From Lachnospiraceae bacterium (GTDB lineage Bacteria; Bacillota; Clostridia; Lachnospirales; Lachnospiraceae), in contig JAHAYJ010000017.1 in NCBI GenBank assembly GCA_018384375.1, positions 1 through 64,000 on the forward strand: a stretch of DNA of 64,000 bases, in the 5' to 3' direction. The notes beneath the pieces are model-generated. The model was given only the letters and a program-made list of their open reading frames with translations. It was not told the origin of the DNA and did not search any database. This document shows positions 46,664-55,338 of this stretch, one piece after another. Every line of letters starts with the position of its first letter. Positions within the stretch are counted from its first letter, which is position 1. The position numbers and the translations under genes are program-made.

Positions 46664-48070
46664 ATGAAGAACATTCGAATCAGAATGATTGCCATTCTGG
46701 CAATTTATAACTTTATTTTTCTTGGTGCAGAGTATTGGTTTGACAATATGATGGCCTATTCAACCGACGCGTATGGTGTGGTGCTTGCACAAAGCTATAT
46801 TCTGGGCGCAAGTGCCATCGGCTTTTTCCTGTTTCCGTTATTTCGAAGGAAAATGCAAACGTCGGCAGGTTATATTGGGTGCCTTGTAACAATAACAACT
46901 GTCATTATATGCCTTTTTGTTATATCACAGCACATCTCACATGTGGCAACAATGGTTTCCGGCTGTATGGCATTTCTTTTGCTGGGGATTGCAGGAAGTG
47001 CAGTTCATTACCTGGTGGCTTGCACATTTGCAAGGGATGACAGACTTGCGAGAACCGCAGGGGCTGCTTATGCGGCAGGACTTCTTCTTCAATTCATTAA
47101 TAATAATTTTGTATCAGATGAAACAATTGAACCGGTGATCCTTTCCGTTTTTCTGGTGGCAGGGGGGATGCTGCTGATGGGCTTAGGTCAAAACAGTTTC
47201 TCAGTGCAGCCCCGGGAGGAACAATCGGAGGGGCGTATTCTGATTGGCAGACCGGGAGCTGCCGGCGGGATATTACTGGTCAATGTGGTACTGATGACCT
47301 GCATTTTTGCTACATTGGATAATGCGGTGACCTTGGTTCATGCATCCGGACATGCTGATATCGGACAGTGGCCGCGGCTTTTGCTGGCTCTGAGCGGACT
47401 GGCTGCAGGTGTTCTGTTCGATTGGAAGAATCGGCGTTTCATGAATATTCTTATGTACTGTGTGACACTTCTGTCAACAATTTGTGTGGTGATCATAGAA
47501 CTGGGAGGTCCGTTCCTGGCAGGACTGATTGTGTTTTATCTTTCAGCAGGCTTTTTTGTGGTATTTTTTACGACAAGCTTTATTGAACTGTCTGTTCATA
47601 TGAAAACACCGGAGCTTTGGGCGGGGCTTGGACGTACGACAAACAATTTGTGTGCTGTTCTTACAAGTGCCGGATCCCTGGCATTACTTAGGTCAGGCAA
47701 CGGCATGCTGATCAGCGTCGTGGCGCTTGTCTTTTTTGCCCTGATCAGTGTAACCTCCTTCCTGTATTCCGGCAGATTTGCGGAGAAACGGGATGAGATA
47801 CCAAAGAAGGGGCAAACAGGGGACGTCGGACAGGAAGAAGACGGTGAGAAATTTGACAGTTTCTGTGAAAGGTTTTCCCTGACGAAACGGGAACAGGAGG
47901 TTTTGTCTCTGCTGCTGCAATCGGACGGCAGTGCGCAGGAGCTTGCAGATACCCTGTTTATCTCCAGGGCTGCATTGTATCGTCATATGGCGTCGTTGAA
48001 TGAGAAGACGAAAACAAAATCAAGAATCGGTCTGATTCAGTTTTATTATGCATGGAAGAATACAAATTAG
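46664..48070 (+). CDS. LuxR-type regulator with a polytopic membrane domain
   Basis: A 468-residue protein from ATG 46664 (AAGAGGAA upstream); an in-frame ATG at 46565 lies before the promoter. Residues 1-370 contain about ten to twelve hydrophobic helices resembling a transporter fold, and about residues 395-460 a LuxR C-terminal HTH (LTKREQEVLSLLLQSDGSAQ, then ISRAALYRHMASLNEKT). The membrane part probably acts as the sensor. This architecture is best known from Actinobacteria of the gut (Coriobacteriia). The targets are not apparent; it is followed by a lipoprotein gene in the same direction. Confidence 0.85.
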   Translation: MKNIRIRMIAILAIYNFIFLGAEYWFDNMMAYSTDAYGVVLAQSYILGASAIGFFLFPLFRRKMQTSAGYIGCLVTITTVIICLFVISQHISHVATMVSGCMAFLLLGIAGSAVHYLVACTFARDDRLARTAGAAYAAGLLLQFINNNFVSDETIEPVILSVFLVAGGMLLMGLGQNSFSVQPREEQSEGRILIGRPGAAGGILLVNVVLMTCIFATLDNAVTLVHASGHADIGQWPRLLLALSGLAAGVLFDWKNRRFMNILMYCVTLLSTICVVIIELGGPFLAGLIVFYLSAGFFVVFFTTSFIELSVHMKTPELWAGLGRTTNNLCAVLTSAGSLALLRSGNGMLISVVALVFFALISVTSFLYSGRFAEKRDEIPKKGQTGDVGQEEDGEKFDSFCERFSLTKREQEVLSLLLQSDGSAQELADTLFISRAALYRHMASLNEKTKTKSRIGLIQFYYAWKNTN

Positions 48071-48189
48071 TTAATTTGAGACAAATGTAGACTTGTAAAT
48101 ATCGTTTTTTATGGGGAATAATGTTGTTGCGTAGAAGGGTTTTTATAAAAAGCAATGAGAAAAGGGGAGAAAAGAAAGGGAGGATGCTT

Positions 48190-48951
48190 TTGAAACGAGT
48201 ACAAAAGTACCTGATGACTTTGAGCCTGTTCTGTATACTGTGCCTGACAGCAGGCTGCCATAAAGGAGTCGATGCAGCAGTAGACGGCAGCACGGAGGCA
48301 GCAACATCCGAAGAAACAACGATATCGGAAGAAGCTACAGCGTCCCCGGAAACGTCAGAACCACAAGTAACTAAAACACCGGAAAAGACGACAGAACCGA
48401 AAGCAACGAAAACGCCTGAAAAAACGACGGAACCGGATAGCGCTACAGCGGATGCTGCAAAGACAGATGCGGTGACGACATCACCAACTGAAAAGCCTGA
48501 GGAGCAGAAGGCAGAGGTGGCGGCGACAAATGCATGTCCCGACTGCAAGGGGACAGGGATTGTCTGCAGTGAATGTGGCGGGACAACCATTGTAAAATGT
48601 AAAGCATGCAATCAGACCGGTTACGAAGCCTGTGGCGTTTGTAAAGGAACAGCTGTTATTGCATGTCATCACTGTGGAGGCGCCGGCGTGGTCTCAGTAG
48701 CATCGGCGGCACAGGCAGATTCTGCATCAGCAAATACAGGCGAGGCATCAAACCCTGCCAATCCACCGGCACCGGCGACACCGGAAGCTTGCAAGTTTTG
48801 CAATGGTACCGGACAGCAGACATGCGATGCGTGTAACGGTGCACCTGCCAAGCTTTGCACACATTGTCAGGGCAAGCTGACGCATTTGTGCCCGGTCTGC
48901 AACGGGAACAAAAATTGTACGACCTGCGGTGGAACGGGAACTGTGAACTAA
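48190..48951 (+). CDS. zinc-ribbon-rich lipoprotein with DnaJ-like CxxC repeats
   Basis: A lipoprotein of about 253 residues. Start TTG 48190 is six bases after GGGAGG; ATG 48184 is in frame but directly abuts it. Signal helix and lipobox LCLTAGC, then a Thr/Glu/Pro-rich spacer with two KTPEKTTEP repeats, then ten CxxC motifs (CPDCKGTG, CSECGG, CKACNQTG, CGVCKG, CHHCGGAG, CKFCNGTG, CDACNG, CTHCQG, CPVCNG, CTTCGGTG) like the zinc region of DnaJ. It has no J domain. Anchored outside the membrane, it might bind metal or unfolded protein. Confidence 0.75.
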   Translation: MKRVQKYLMTLSLFCILCLTAGCHKGVDAAVDGSTEAATSEETTISEEATASPETSEPQVTKTPEKTTEPKATKTPEKTTEPDSATADAAKTDAVTTSPTEKPEEQKAEVAATNACPDCKGTGIVCSECGGTTIVKCKACNQTGYEACGVCKGTAVIACHHCGGAGVVSVASAAQADSASANTGEASNPANPPAPATPEACKFCNGTGQQTCDACNGAPAKLCTHCQGKLTHLCPVCNGNKNCTTCGGTGTVN

Positions 48952-49017
48952 AGACGATATGAGGAGAGTTGTGAGGCAAATGTAGAATTGGCAGAATATT
49001 CTATTGATGATTAGCAG

Positions 49018-49044
49018 GCTGCGTCTTTTTGACGCAGCTTGTTT
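49018..49044 (+). terminator. hairpin terminator after the zinc-ribbon lipoprotein
   Basis: GCTGCGTC-TTTTT-GACGCAGC (49018-49038) followed by TTGTTTG. Confidence 0.65.
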
Positions 49045-49182
49045 GCGTTGCTTGAGTGTACCTTCATCGGTCAAATTTAGACAATGATACATTTTGCGCC
49101 CGATCGGAATGGGCTGGCAGTTTACAAAAAATGGAAAATGTTGTAATATTAAAGTAATAATATTTTAAATTGTTGGGATGCA

Positions 49183-50778
49183 TTGGGTCAGATTGCGGCA
49201 CAATATCATATTGGGAAGCTGATCATGCAGTTTGCAGTTCCGGCCTCCGTGTATACCAAGGGCGGGGACAAGCGGGAGGATATTCTGTTTCAGGCTGACG
49301 GGGATGTGGAGGAAATTCCGGGATATTGCAGGGAATTTCAAACCGGAGAAGGAGGAAACGTGAAATTCCTTCTTTACTGCACACAGGGCTCAGAGGCTTA
49401 CTCGGAAGAAGAAAAGAAGGAACTGGATGTTTTTGTTGAAATTCTGTTTTTCCACTGTGGCAGATGGCGGCTGATTAATCATGTTAAGAAGCTCAGCCTG
49501 ACAGATGGGTTAACCGGCCTTCCCAATTCGGGTGGATTTCTGACCTATGTTGATATATTACTGAGTAAGAAGGAGCTTACCAGATACAATGCCTACTATT
49601 TCAATCTGACAAGATTCAGTCTGGTGAATAAGCGCTTTGGAGCGAAGGAGACGGACACCATTATTGTCAGGTATTCGGAAGAACTGTCAAAGACTCTGGT
49701 AAAGGGTGAATGCATTGGCAGGCTTGGCGGAGATAATTTTGTAGCCTTGATTTTAAAGGAACGCACGGATGAATTTCTGAAGCTTCTTTCCGGTGTGAAG
49801 ACCTATGGTATACTTGGAAATCAAAGGATTCCGTTAGAGATCAGTGCTGTGGCGGGAGTTTTTGAGATCGATGAAAATGTTGTTCACTGCGGAATGGTGA
49901 TTGGGGAGTGCGCAACTGCCCTGAATATTGCCAAACATATTGAAAAGAAACCATATGTTTTTGCTTCTGAGGACATCCGGCAGCGCATGTTTAAGGAAAA
50001 GCAGGTGGCGTCCGGCTTTGTGGAAGCGCTTCATAGAGGAGAATTTAAAGCCTATTACCAGCCGAAGGTGGAGACCGAAACCTATCGGATCGTGGGGGCA
50101 GAAGCACTTGCCCGTTGGGAGCATGATGGAAGACTGGTTCCGCCTGTTGAGTTTGTACCGGTTTTGGAGCAAAGCGGAATGATCTGTATGCTTGATTTTT
50201 ACATTCTGGAGCAGGTATGCAAGGATATCAGGGAATGGATCCAAAAGGGAATAGAGCCTGTCAGAGTTTCAGTGAATCTGTCAAGAAAGCATCTGGCAAA
50301 TACGAATTTGTCAGCAGATATTATGAAGATCCTCGATAGATATGAGCTGGAAAGCAAATACATAGAGGTGGAGCTGACAGAGACGGTTGACGAGGCGGAG
50401 TCTGCACAGCTCGTTGATTTCATGGAAAAGATGAAGAAGGAGGATGTGGCCTTGTCCATAGATGATTTCGGTACGGGATACTCCTCCTTGAATATGCTTC
50501 GTTCCTTCCCTGTGGATGTACTTAAGCTTGACAGGACTTTCCTGAATAGTCTGGAAAAAAGCGACAGAATCGTATTGTCCAATATTATTCGGATGGCATC
50601 GGAGCTGAACATGGATGTTGTGGCAGAGGGCGTGGAGAACTGGCAGCAGGTGGATTTTCTGCAGGGTATGGCCTGCAAGGTGGTACAGGGCTTTCTGTTT
50701 GACAAGCCTATGCCGAGAGAAGAGTTTGAGGAAAAGCTGAGAGTCGGAAAATATAAAGTGAATACATTGAAATCCTGA
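49183..50778 (+). CDS. GGDEF-EAL protein, probable c-di-GMP phosphodiesterase
   Basis: A 531-residue cytoplasmic protein. Residues 1-100 are a GAF-like sensor, about 100-260 a GGDEF domain whose active-site motif has become GGDNF (RLGGDNF), so cyclase activity is doubtful, and about 275-525 an EAL domain with E307 (AEALARWEH), ELTETV, DDFGTGYSSL, KLDRTFL and AEGVE intact, so c-di-GMP hydrolysis is expected. The start is uncertain: TTG 49183 is the only start codon between an upstream in-frame stop and ATG 49225, and no ribosome site is clear. It may have lost a short N-terminal piece. Confidence 0.88.
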   Translation: MGQIAAQYHIGKLIMQFAVPASVYTKGGDKREDILFQADGDVEEIPGYCREFQTGEGGNVKFLLYCTQGSEAYSEEEKKELDVFVEILFFHCGRWRLINHVKKLSLTDGLTGLPNSGGFLTYVDILLSKKELTRYNAYYFNLTRFSLVNKRFGAKETDTIIVRYSEELSKTLVKGECIGRLGGDNFVALILKERTDEFLKLLSGVKTYGILGNQRIPLEISAVAGVFEIDENVVHCGMVIGECATALNIAKHIEKKPYVFASEDIRQRMFKEKQVASGFVEALHRGEFKAYYQPKVETETYRIVGAEALARWEHDGRLVPPVEFVPVLEQSGMICMLDFYILEQVCKDIREWIQKGIEPVRVSVNLSRKHLANTNLSADIMKILDRYELESKYIEVELTETVDEAESAQLVDFMEKMKKEDVALSIDDFGTGYSSLNMLRSFPVDVLKLDRTFLNSLEKSDRIVLSNIIRMASELNMDVVAEGVENWQQVDFLQGMACKVVQGFLFDKPMPREEFEEKLRVGKYKVNTLKS

Positions 50779-50795
50779 TTAGAAAATGACAGAAA

Positions 50796-50827
50796 AACAT
50801 CGGAGGGAAATCCTTCCGATGTTTTTT
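50796..50827 (+). terminator. terminator after the GGDEF-EAL gene
   Basis: ACATCGGA...TCCGATGT stem with AGGGAAATCC between the arms' inner bases, followed by T6. Confidence 0.85.
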
Positions 50828-50899
50828 AAATTTCTCTTGCAATATATAAATTAAAGTGATATCATAATGATATCAACTTGATGTAGGAGGAAATGAGTG

Positions 50900-51913
50900 A
50901 TGGAAGAAAAGGTATTATCAGGAAAAAAGAATGGGATGTTGGTCCTGGTTCTGAGTATTTTGCTTTTTGTGTTAGCTGTGATTGCCTGCATAGCAGGAGG
51001 ATTTCTTGTTGAAAGAACCGGGAATCCGGTGCTTTTGATCGGGGCAATCCTTGTTTTGTGCACGGAATGGATCCTCTGGTGTGGACTGAAGGTTTTAAAG
51101 CCGCAGGAGGCGTTGGTACTCACTTTGTTTGGTAAATATATCGGAACGCTTAAGGGAGAGGGATTTTACTTTGTAAATCCTTTTTGCACCAGTGTTAATC
51201 CGGCAGCGAAGACCAAACTGAATCAGAGCGGAGATGTACATACACAGTCTGAACTCTTGGCCGGAGCAGTTTCGGCAGGATCGTCCACGGAGAGCGTAAG
51301 CAAAAAGATATCTCTTAAGGTGATGACTTTAAATAACAGCAGACAGAAGATCAATGACTGTCTGGGAAATCCGGTGGAGATTGGAATTGCTGTCACCTGG
51401 CGAATTGTGGATACTGCCAAAGCGGTGTTTAATGTGGATAATTATAAAGAATTTTTGTCTCTGCAATGCGACAGTGCACTGAGGAATATTGTACGTTTGT
51501 ATCCGTATGATGTGGCACCGAACGTAGATACCACCGGTGACGGTGTTGCTGATGAGGGAAGCCTGAGAGGCTCCAGTGAAATTGTGGCGGAGAGAATTCG
51601 CGATGAGATTCAGAAGAGAGTTTCGGAAGCGGGAATTGAAATCATCGAAGCGCGTATCACTTATCTCGCCTATGCAACAGAAATTGCGGCTGTTATGCTG
51701 CAACGCCAGCAGGCATCTGCAATTATTGATGCGAGAAAGATGATTGTGGACGGCGCAGTGGGAATGGTGGAGATGGCACTTGAACGACTTAATGAGAACA
51801 ATGTCGTACAGTTGGATGAGGAACGCAAGGCGGCAATGGTATCCAATTTACTGGTTGTTCTTTGCGGTAACCGGGATGCACAGCCCATTGTTAATTCAGG
51901 AAGTCTGTACTGA
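50900..51913 (+). CDS. SPFH/band 7 domain membrane protein
   Basis: A 337-residue protein, ATG 50900 nine bases after AGGAGG (a GTG at 50897 is also possible). Two N-terminal helices (about 14-36 and 43-63) are followed by an SPFH domain: [30 protein letters not shown], and the regulatory [20 protein letters not shown] with [20 protein letters not shown]. The C-terminal helix region ([20 protein letters not shown]) forms oligomers. SPFH proteins organise membrane microdomains or regulate membrane proteases. Its stop overlaps the start of the next gene by one base. Confidence 0.9.
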   Translation: MEEKVLSGKKNGMLVLVLSILLFVLAVIACIAGGFLVERTGNPVLLIGAILVLCTEWILWCGLKVLKPQEALVLTLFGKYIGTLKGEGFYFVNPFCTSVNPAAKTKLNQSGDVHTQSELLAGAVSAGSSTESVSKKISLKVMTLNNSRQKINDCLGNPVEIGIAVTWRIVDTAKAVFNVDNYKEFLSLQCDSALRNIVRLYPYDVAPNVDTTGDGVADEGSLRGSSEIVAERIRDEIQKRVSEAGIEIIEARITYLAYATEIAAVMLQRQQASAIIDARKMIVDGAVGMVEMALERLNENNVVQLDEERKAAMVSNLLVVLCGNRDAQPIVNSGSLY

Positions 51914-52116
51914 TGGCTGACTCCAATAAGAAGCAGGTGCCGCTCAGACTTTCCGAAAAGCTGTACAATGCCATTGCTGCCTGGGCGGAGGATGATTTCC
52001 GGTCCGTGAACGGACAAATTGAATATTTATTGACAGAGTGTGTGCGTCAGCGTAAGAAGAATGGAAAGTATGTTTCTGATGAGATTGATGTGCCACCGGA
52101 GCTTGATATCGAGTGA
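51913..52116 (+). CDS. Arc-like ribbon-helix-helix protein partner of the SPFH protein
   Basis: A 67-residue protein. [20 protein letters not shown] followed by [16 protein letters not shown] matches the Arc/MetJ ribbon-helix-helix pattern of a short beta strand and two helices, dimeric DNA-binding proteins. The acidic C-terminus ([12 protein letters not shown]) is unusual for a plain repressor. It is translationally coupled to the SPFH gene (TGATG). I recall this pairing from other Firmicutes genomes, which suggests a joint function and possibly one not tied to DNA. Confidence 0.8.
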   Translation: MADSNKKQVPLRLSEKLYNAIAAWAEDDFRSVNGQIEYLLTECVRQRKKNGKYVSDEIDVPPELDIE

Positions 52117-52121
52117 GAGAG

Positions 52122-52147
52122 GGCGGCTGCCTAAAAGTGCAGCCGCC
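52122..52147. terminator. bidirectional terminator between convergent genes
   Basis: GGCGGCTGC (52122-52130) and GCAGCCGCC (52139-52147) with an 8-nt loop. The 3' arm also encodes the last residues (RRRLHF) of the minus-strand DUF6320 protein. Confidence 0.8.
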
Positions 52148-52835
52148 TTCTTACTGCTTCGCGAAGCCTTCTGGTACAAAGCACTGTGATCAAAAGTATG
52201 ATGATTACACTACAGACAGTGAGTACAATGGCAGACCAGACCAGATGAAGAGGCGCACCTGTATAGCGGTCGATCAAGAGCTCTAGTCCAATGCAGAAAA
52301 GAGCTGCTTCCGCAAAAAAATACAGCGCGGTAGTGATAAAGGATATAGGAAATGTTTTGAGCAGAAGCGTAAAAATTTCTACCAGAATAGTGATCAGGAC
52401 CACGATGGGAAGTGCAAGCTCGCGGAACCATCTGTTATTTGCAGTATTAAAGGAGATCATATAGAGATAGATACCCACTGCGATGCCGTCGAACAGCAGA
52501 CAGATATAGATTGGCAGCTTGGTATAGATGACTGCCGGAATGATCAGCACGAATAAAATCAGACAGGCACCGATGATGAACAGTGACCAGGGACTTCCCG
52601 AAAAAACAAACAGATTCAGTAAAAAACAGCTGATGGCAGTGGCGGATAACACAATGCTGGCAAAGAGCCCAAGATCCTTCCGCTTCACCACATCCACCTG
52701 ACCTGTCCTGGCCGGGTAAGGTGATGGAGATTTCTTCTTTTGCAGTTCGTTCGGATTTATGACGGGCGTATGGCAAAGGGGGCAACTTTCTAAGGAAGCA
52801 TCCAGCTCTACCCCGCAGTTAACACAATAGGACAT
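52131..52835 (-). CDS. DUF6320-like zinc-ribbon membrane protein
   Basis: A 234-residue protein: an N-terminal zinc ribbon (YCVNCGVELDASLESCPLCH), a short linker and six to seven membrane helices from about residue 55. The arrangement matches the DUF6320 family of Clostridia, whose function is unknown. It lies 20 bp after the condensation-fold acyltransferase on the same strand and probably shares its transcript, as these two families commonly do. AGAGG precedes the ATG. Confidence 0.72.
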   Translation of the reverse strand: MSYCVNCGVELDASLESCPLCHTPVINPNELQKKKSPSPYPARTGQVDVVKRKDLGLFASIVLSATAISCFLLNLFVFSGSPWSLFIIGACLILFVLIIPAVIYTKLPIYICLLFDGIAVGIYLYMISFNTANNRWFRELALPIVVLITILVEIFTLLLKTFPISFITTALYFFAEAALFCIGLELLIDRYTGAPLHLVWSAIVLTVCSVIIILLITVLCTRRLREAVRRRLHF

Positions 52836-52855
52836 AAGACCTCTTTTCTGTGCAC

Positions 52856-54202
52856 TCAGGCACGATTGCTTTCTATTTTTACATGAATACCATCCTTTAC
52901 CAGCTTACGGAAAAAGAGTCGTTCTACATCGGATTCGATGATACTGCTGGCAAAATTGATGGTGAGAGTATCCTCAAAGCTGATGATGGCGCAGTTGGTC
53001 CGGGAGGAAAAGGGCTGCCCCATGTAGATATCGAAGCGTTCAATATAAGGCTTCATATCCTCCGGAACCTTCAGGGCTCCCATGTTGGTAAGCCCTGCGG
53101 AGGAATTTTTATCCTGTACCTTGGTGTAAAACATGCGAACCACAAAATCTTTGACAAAGAGCGGAACGATGCGGATCAAAGGGTTTCGCTGGGTACTGGC
53201 ATTGGTAGTGATATCCCCCCGTAAAAATTTTTCGTTAATATAGTAGCGCATGTAATGATGCACCTGCGTGATGATCTCTTCAAAGGTATAATCACCAAGC
53301 CGTGGATCGATACCGGGATAGATCATGGTAATGAAATTGCGCAGTGTCTTTGAAGGAAAGAAACGCCGCAGGTTTACCGGCATGGCTATTTTGACAGGCC
53401 GGAGCCTGAAATGCCATTCGGATTGCTGTTTTTGAAGCAGAGCATACAGAAGAACCGCGTTCAGGTATTCGGTGATACTGGCATGGTAGCTCTTGGCAAC
53501 CTGCATCACTTCACTGACAGACATGATGCCGTCGATGACGTTAAAGGTATAGAAGGGTTCCTTTGTACCCCTGACACGATAGGTCTTCTCTCCCGGCCGG
53601 GCAGGACATACCTTGGCGTTGGCATAGCGCATATAGGCATCCTCCAGTTCTTCCGGATCAGGCGCTTCGTTGATATCCATGACAAAATATTCGTTTGAGA
53701 CAGAGTGCCCAAGAAGCCTTAGGTAGACAGCTGTAATCGTCTGAAGGACTGCCATCCCTCCGGTACCGTCACCGAGGCAATGATGCGCTTCCAGAGAAAT
53801 CCGGCAGCCATGATAATAGATTCGCAAGAGGTACCGGTTCCCTGCCTTGAAGGGCATGGGCATACAGAAATTGCGGATATCCTCCTGAACAAAGGGGCCG
53901 GGCCTTGTGTTAGGCTCCAGATATCTCCAGAAAAGTCCCTTCCTGATTGCAGTCTTATAGGTAGGAAAGCGTTTCAGGGCGACATCAACAGCCTGTTGCA
54001 GAATATCCGGTCTGATCGGCTCCTTTAAGAGCACGGATAGCCGGTAAACAGAGGAAAAATCACGCCTTTGCAGAGTGGGATAGACGATGGCGGACAGATC
54101 CAGCTTATACCAGGTTTTGTGTCCGGATTCGGTCTTTTTGGAGTTGATCTTTCCGGAACCGGTTGTTTTTTCAGTTGTATGAAGATCCTTTTTCTTTTCC
54201 AA
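52856..54202 (-). CDS. condensation-fold alcohol acyltransferase-like protein
   Basis: A 448-residue protein of the chloramphenicol acetyltransferase/condensation superfamily. The catalytic HHxxxDG motif is LEAHHCLGDGTGG, near residue 140, and the later FPSKTLRNFITMIYPGID block supplies the floor of the tunnel. It starts at TTG 54202 after AAAGGGAA; no upstream ATG is available. Annotated relatives are called alcohol acetyltransferases. The first 30 residues are polar and probably disordered. It is divergent from an HSL-type esterase (132-bp gap) and tightly followed by a DUF6320 protein, suggesting a lipid or ester pathway. Confidence 0.82.
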   Translation of the reverse strand: MEKKKDLHTTEKTTGSGKINSKKTESGHKTWYKLDLSAIVYPTLQRRDFSSVYRLSVLLKEPIRPDILQQAVDVALKRFPTYKTAIRKGLFWRYLEPNTRPGPFVQEDIRNFCMPMPFKAGNRYLLRIYYHGCRISLEAHHCLGDGTGGMAVLQTITAVYLRLLGHSVSNEYFVMDINEAPDPEELEDAYMRYANAKVCPARPGEKTYRVRGTKEPFYTFNVIDGIMSVSEVMQVAKSYHASITEYLNAVLLYALLQKQQSEWHFRLRPVKIAMPVNLRRFFPSKTLRNFITMIYPGIDPRLGDYTFEEIITQVHHYMRYYINEKFLRGDITTNASTQRNPLIRIVPLFVKDFVVRMFYTKVQDKNSSAGLTNMGALKVPEDMKPYIERFDIYMGQPFSSRTNCAIISFEDTLTINFASSIIESDVERLFFRKLVKDGIHVKIESNRA

Positions 54203-54333
54203 AATAATTCCCTTTCCGTATATAGATAAGAGTATACCACAAATAGAGGGGGATGTGTTACAATAATAAACACAAAAGGAAAACAGGGCGACGCCGCGGG
54301 AGAACCGGACGGCGCTGATTTTATGGAGGAACT

Positions 54334-55260
54334 ATGGCAATCAGAACCAAAAAGCTTTTAAAAAAGCCATCCCCTGAGGCGAGAAACCAGAATATGATGA
54401 CATTGATCAGGAAGGTTCACGGGATGATCGATAATCCGGACATTGAGAAGCACCGCCATTCGCAGGATCAGGTGGGGGCCCTTCTGGGTACCGGAAAGGA
54501 TATTCTGATCCGTGAGGTGAAAATTCAGGATATGGATGGTGAATGGGTATCTGTTGACAGGGCCCATATGAAGAAATATGTGATTTTGTACTGCCATGGA
54601 GGTGGCTATTCCACCGGGAGCAGTATCTATGCAAGAACACTGACGACCAAGCTGGCAGCGAGCACTTCCATGGATGTGCTTTCTTTTGACTATCGTCTGG
54701 CGCCTGAACATCCCTATCCGGCAGCTCTGGAGGATGCCATGAAGGCATGGGATTATCTGATGCTTTTGGGGTATGGGGCAAGAGATGTCATTGTGGCAGG
54801 AGATTCGGCGGGCGGAAATATGGCGCTTTCCCTGGTGTTGAAACTTAAGAAGCAGAACAGGATCCTGCCAAGAGGCCTGGTACTCATGTCACCATGGACG
54901 GATCTGACCTCATCCGGGAAATCGCATCTTACAAGAGCAGAGGTGGATCCGGTTTTAAATGAGGAATATTTAAAAAGCATGATCGAAAACTATGCTTCGG
55001 GACAGGCACTTGACGATCCGTTGATCTCTCCCCTGTTTGGTGACTTTGAAGGCTTTCCGCCTACTTATATCCAGGTAGGAGATAATGAGGTGCTTCTTGC
55101 GGATGCCACCATGCTTCATAAGAAAATGATCCAGGCAAATGTCTCGGCAAAACTGGATGTGTTTAAGGGAATGTGGCATGTGTTTCAAATGTCACCGCTT
55201 AAGACTGCTTACGAGGCAATGGAGAAAAATGCAGAATTTATTTTTGATATTTGCCGGTAG
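54334..55260 (+). CDS. alpha/beta hydrolase, hormone-sensitive-lipase type esterase
   Basis: A 308-residue esterase. HGGGYSTGSS is the oxyanion-hole HGGG, and the nucleophile is S in VIVAGDSAGGNMAL; the acid lies in NEVLLADA and the histidine in GMWHVFQ. FDYRLAPEHPYPAALED is the family signature. No signal peptide, so cytoplasmic. It is divergent from the acyltransferase gene; acyltransferase and esterase might make and break the same esters, which is inference from position. GGAGG precedes ATG 54334. Confidence 0.9.
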   Translation: MAIRTKKLLKKPSPEARNQNMMTLIRKVHGMIDNPDIEKHRHSQDQVGALLGTGKDILIREVKIQDMDGEWVSVDRAHMKKYVILYCHGGGYSTGSSIYARTLTTKLAASTSMDVLSFDYRLAPEHPYPAALEDAMKAWDYLMLLGYGARDVIVAGDSAGGNMALSLVLKLKKQNRILPRGLVLMSPWTDLTSSGKSHLTRAEVDPVLNEEYLKSMIENYASGQALDDPLISPLFGDFEGFPPTYIQVGDNEVLLADATMLHKKMIQANVSAKLDVFKGMWHVFQMSPLKTAYEAMEKNAEFIFDICR

Positions 55261-55338
55261 AAAAATAAAAGGATTTTCCGGCTCGGTGCAGAATAATAAT
55301 ATTGAAGAGTCTTTTATGCAGAGATTTGGGAGCTGTCA

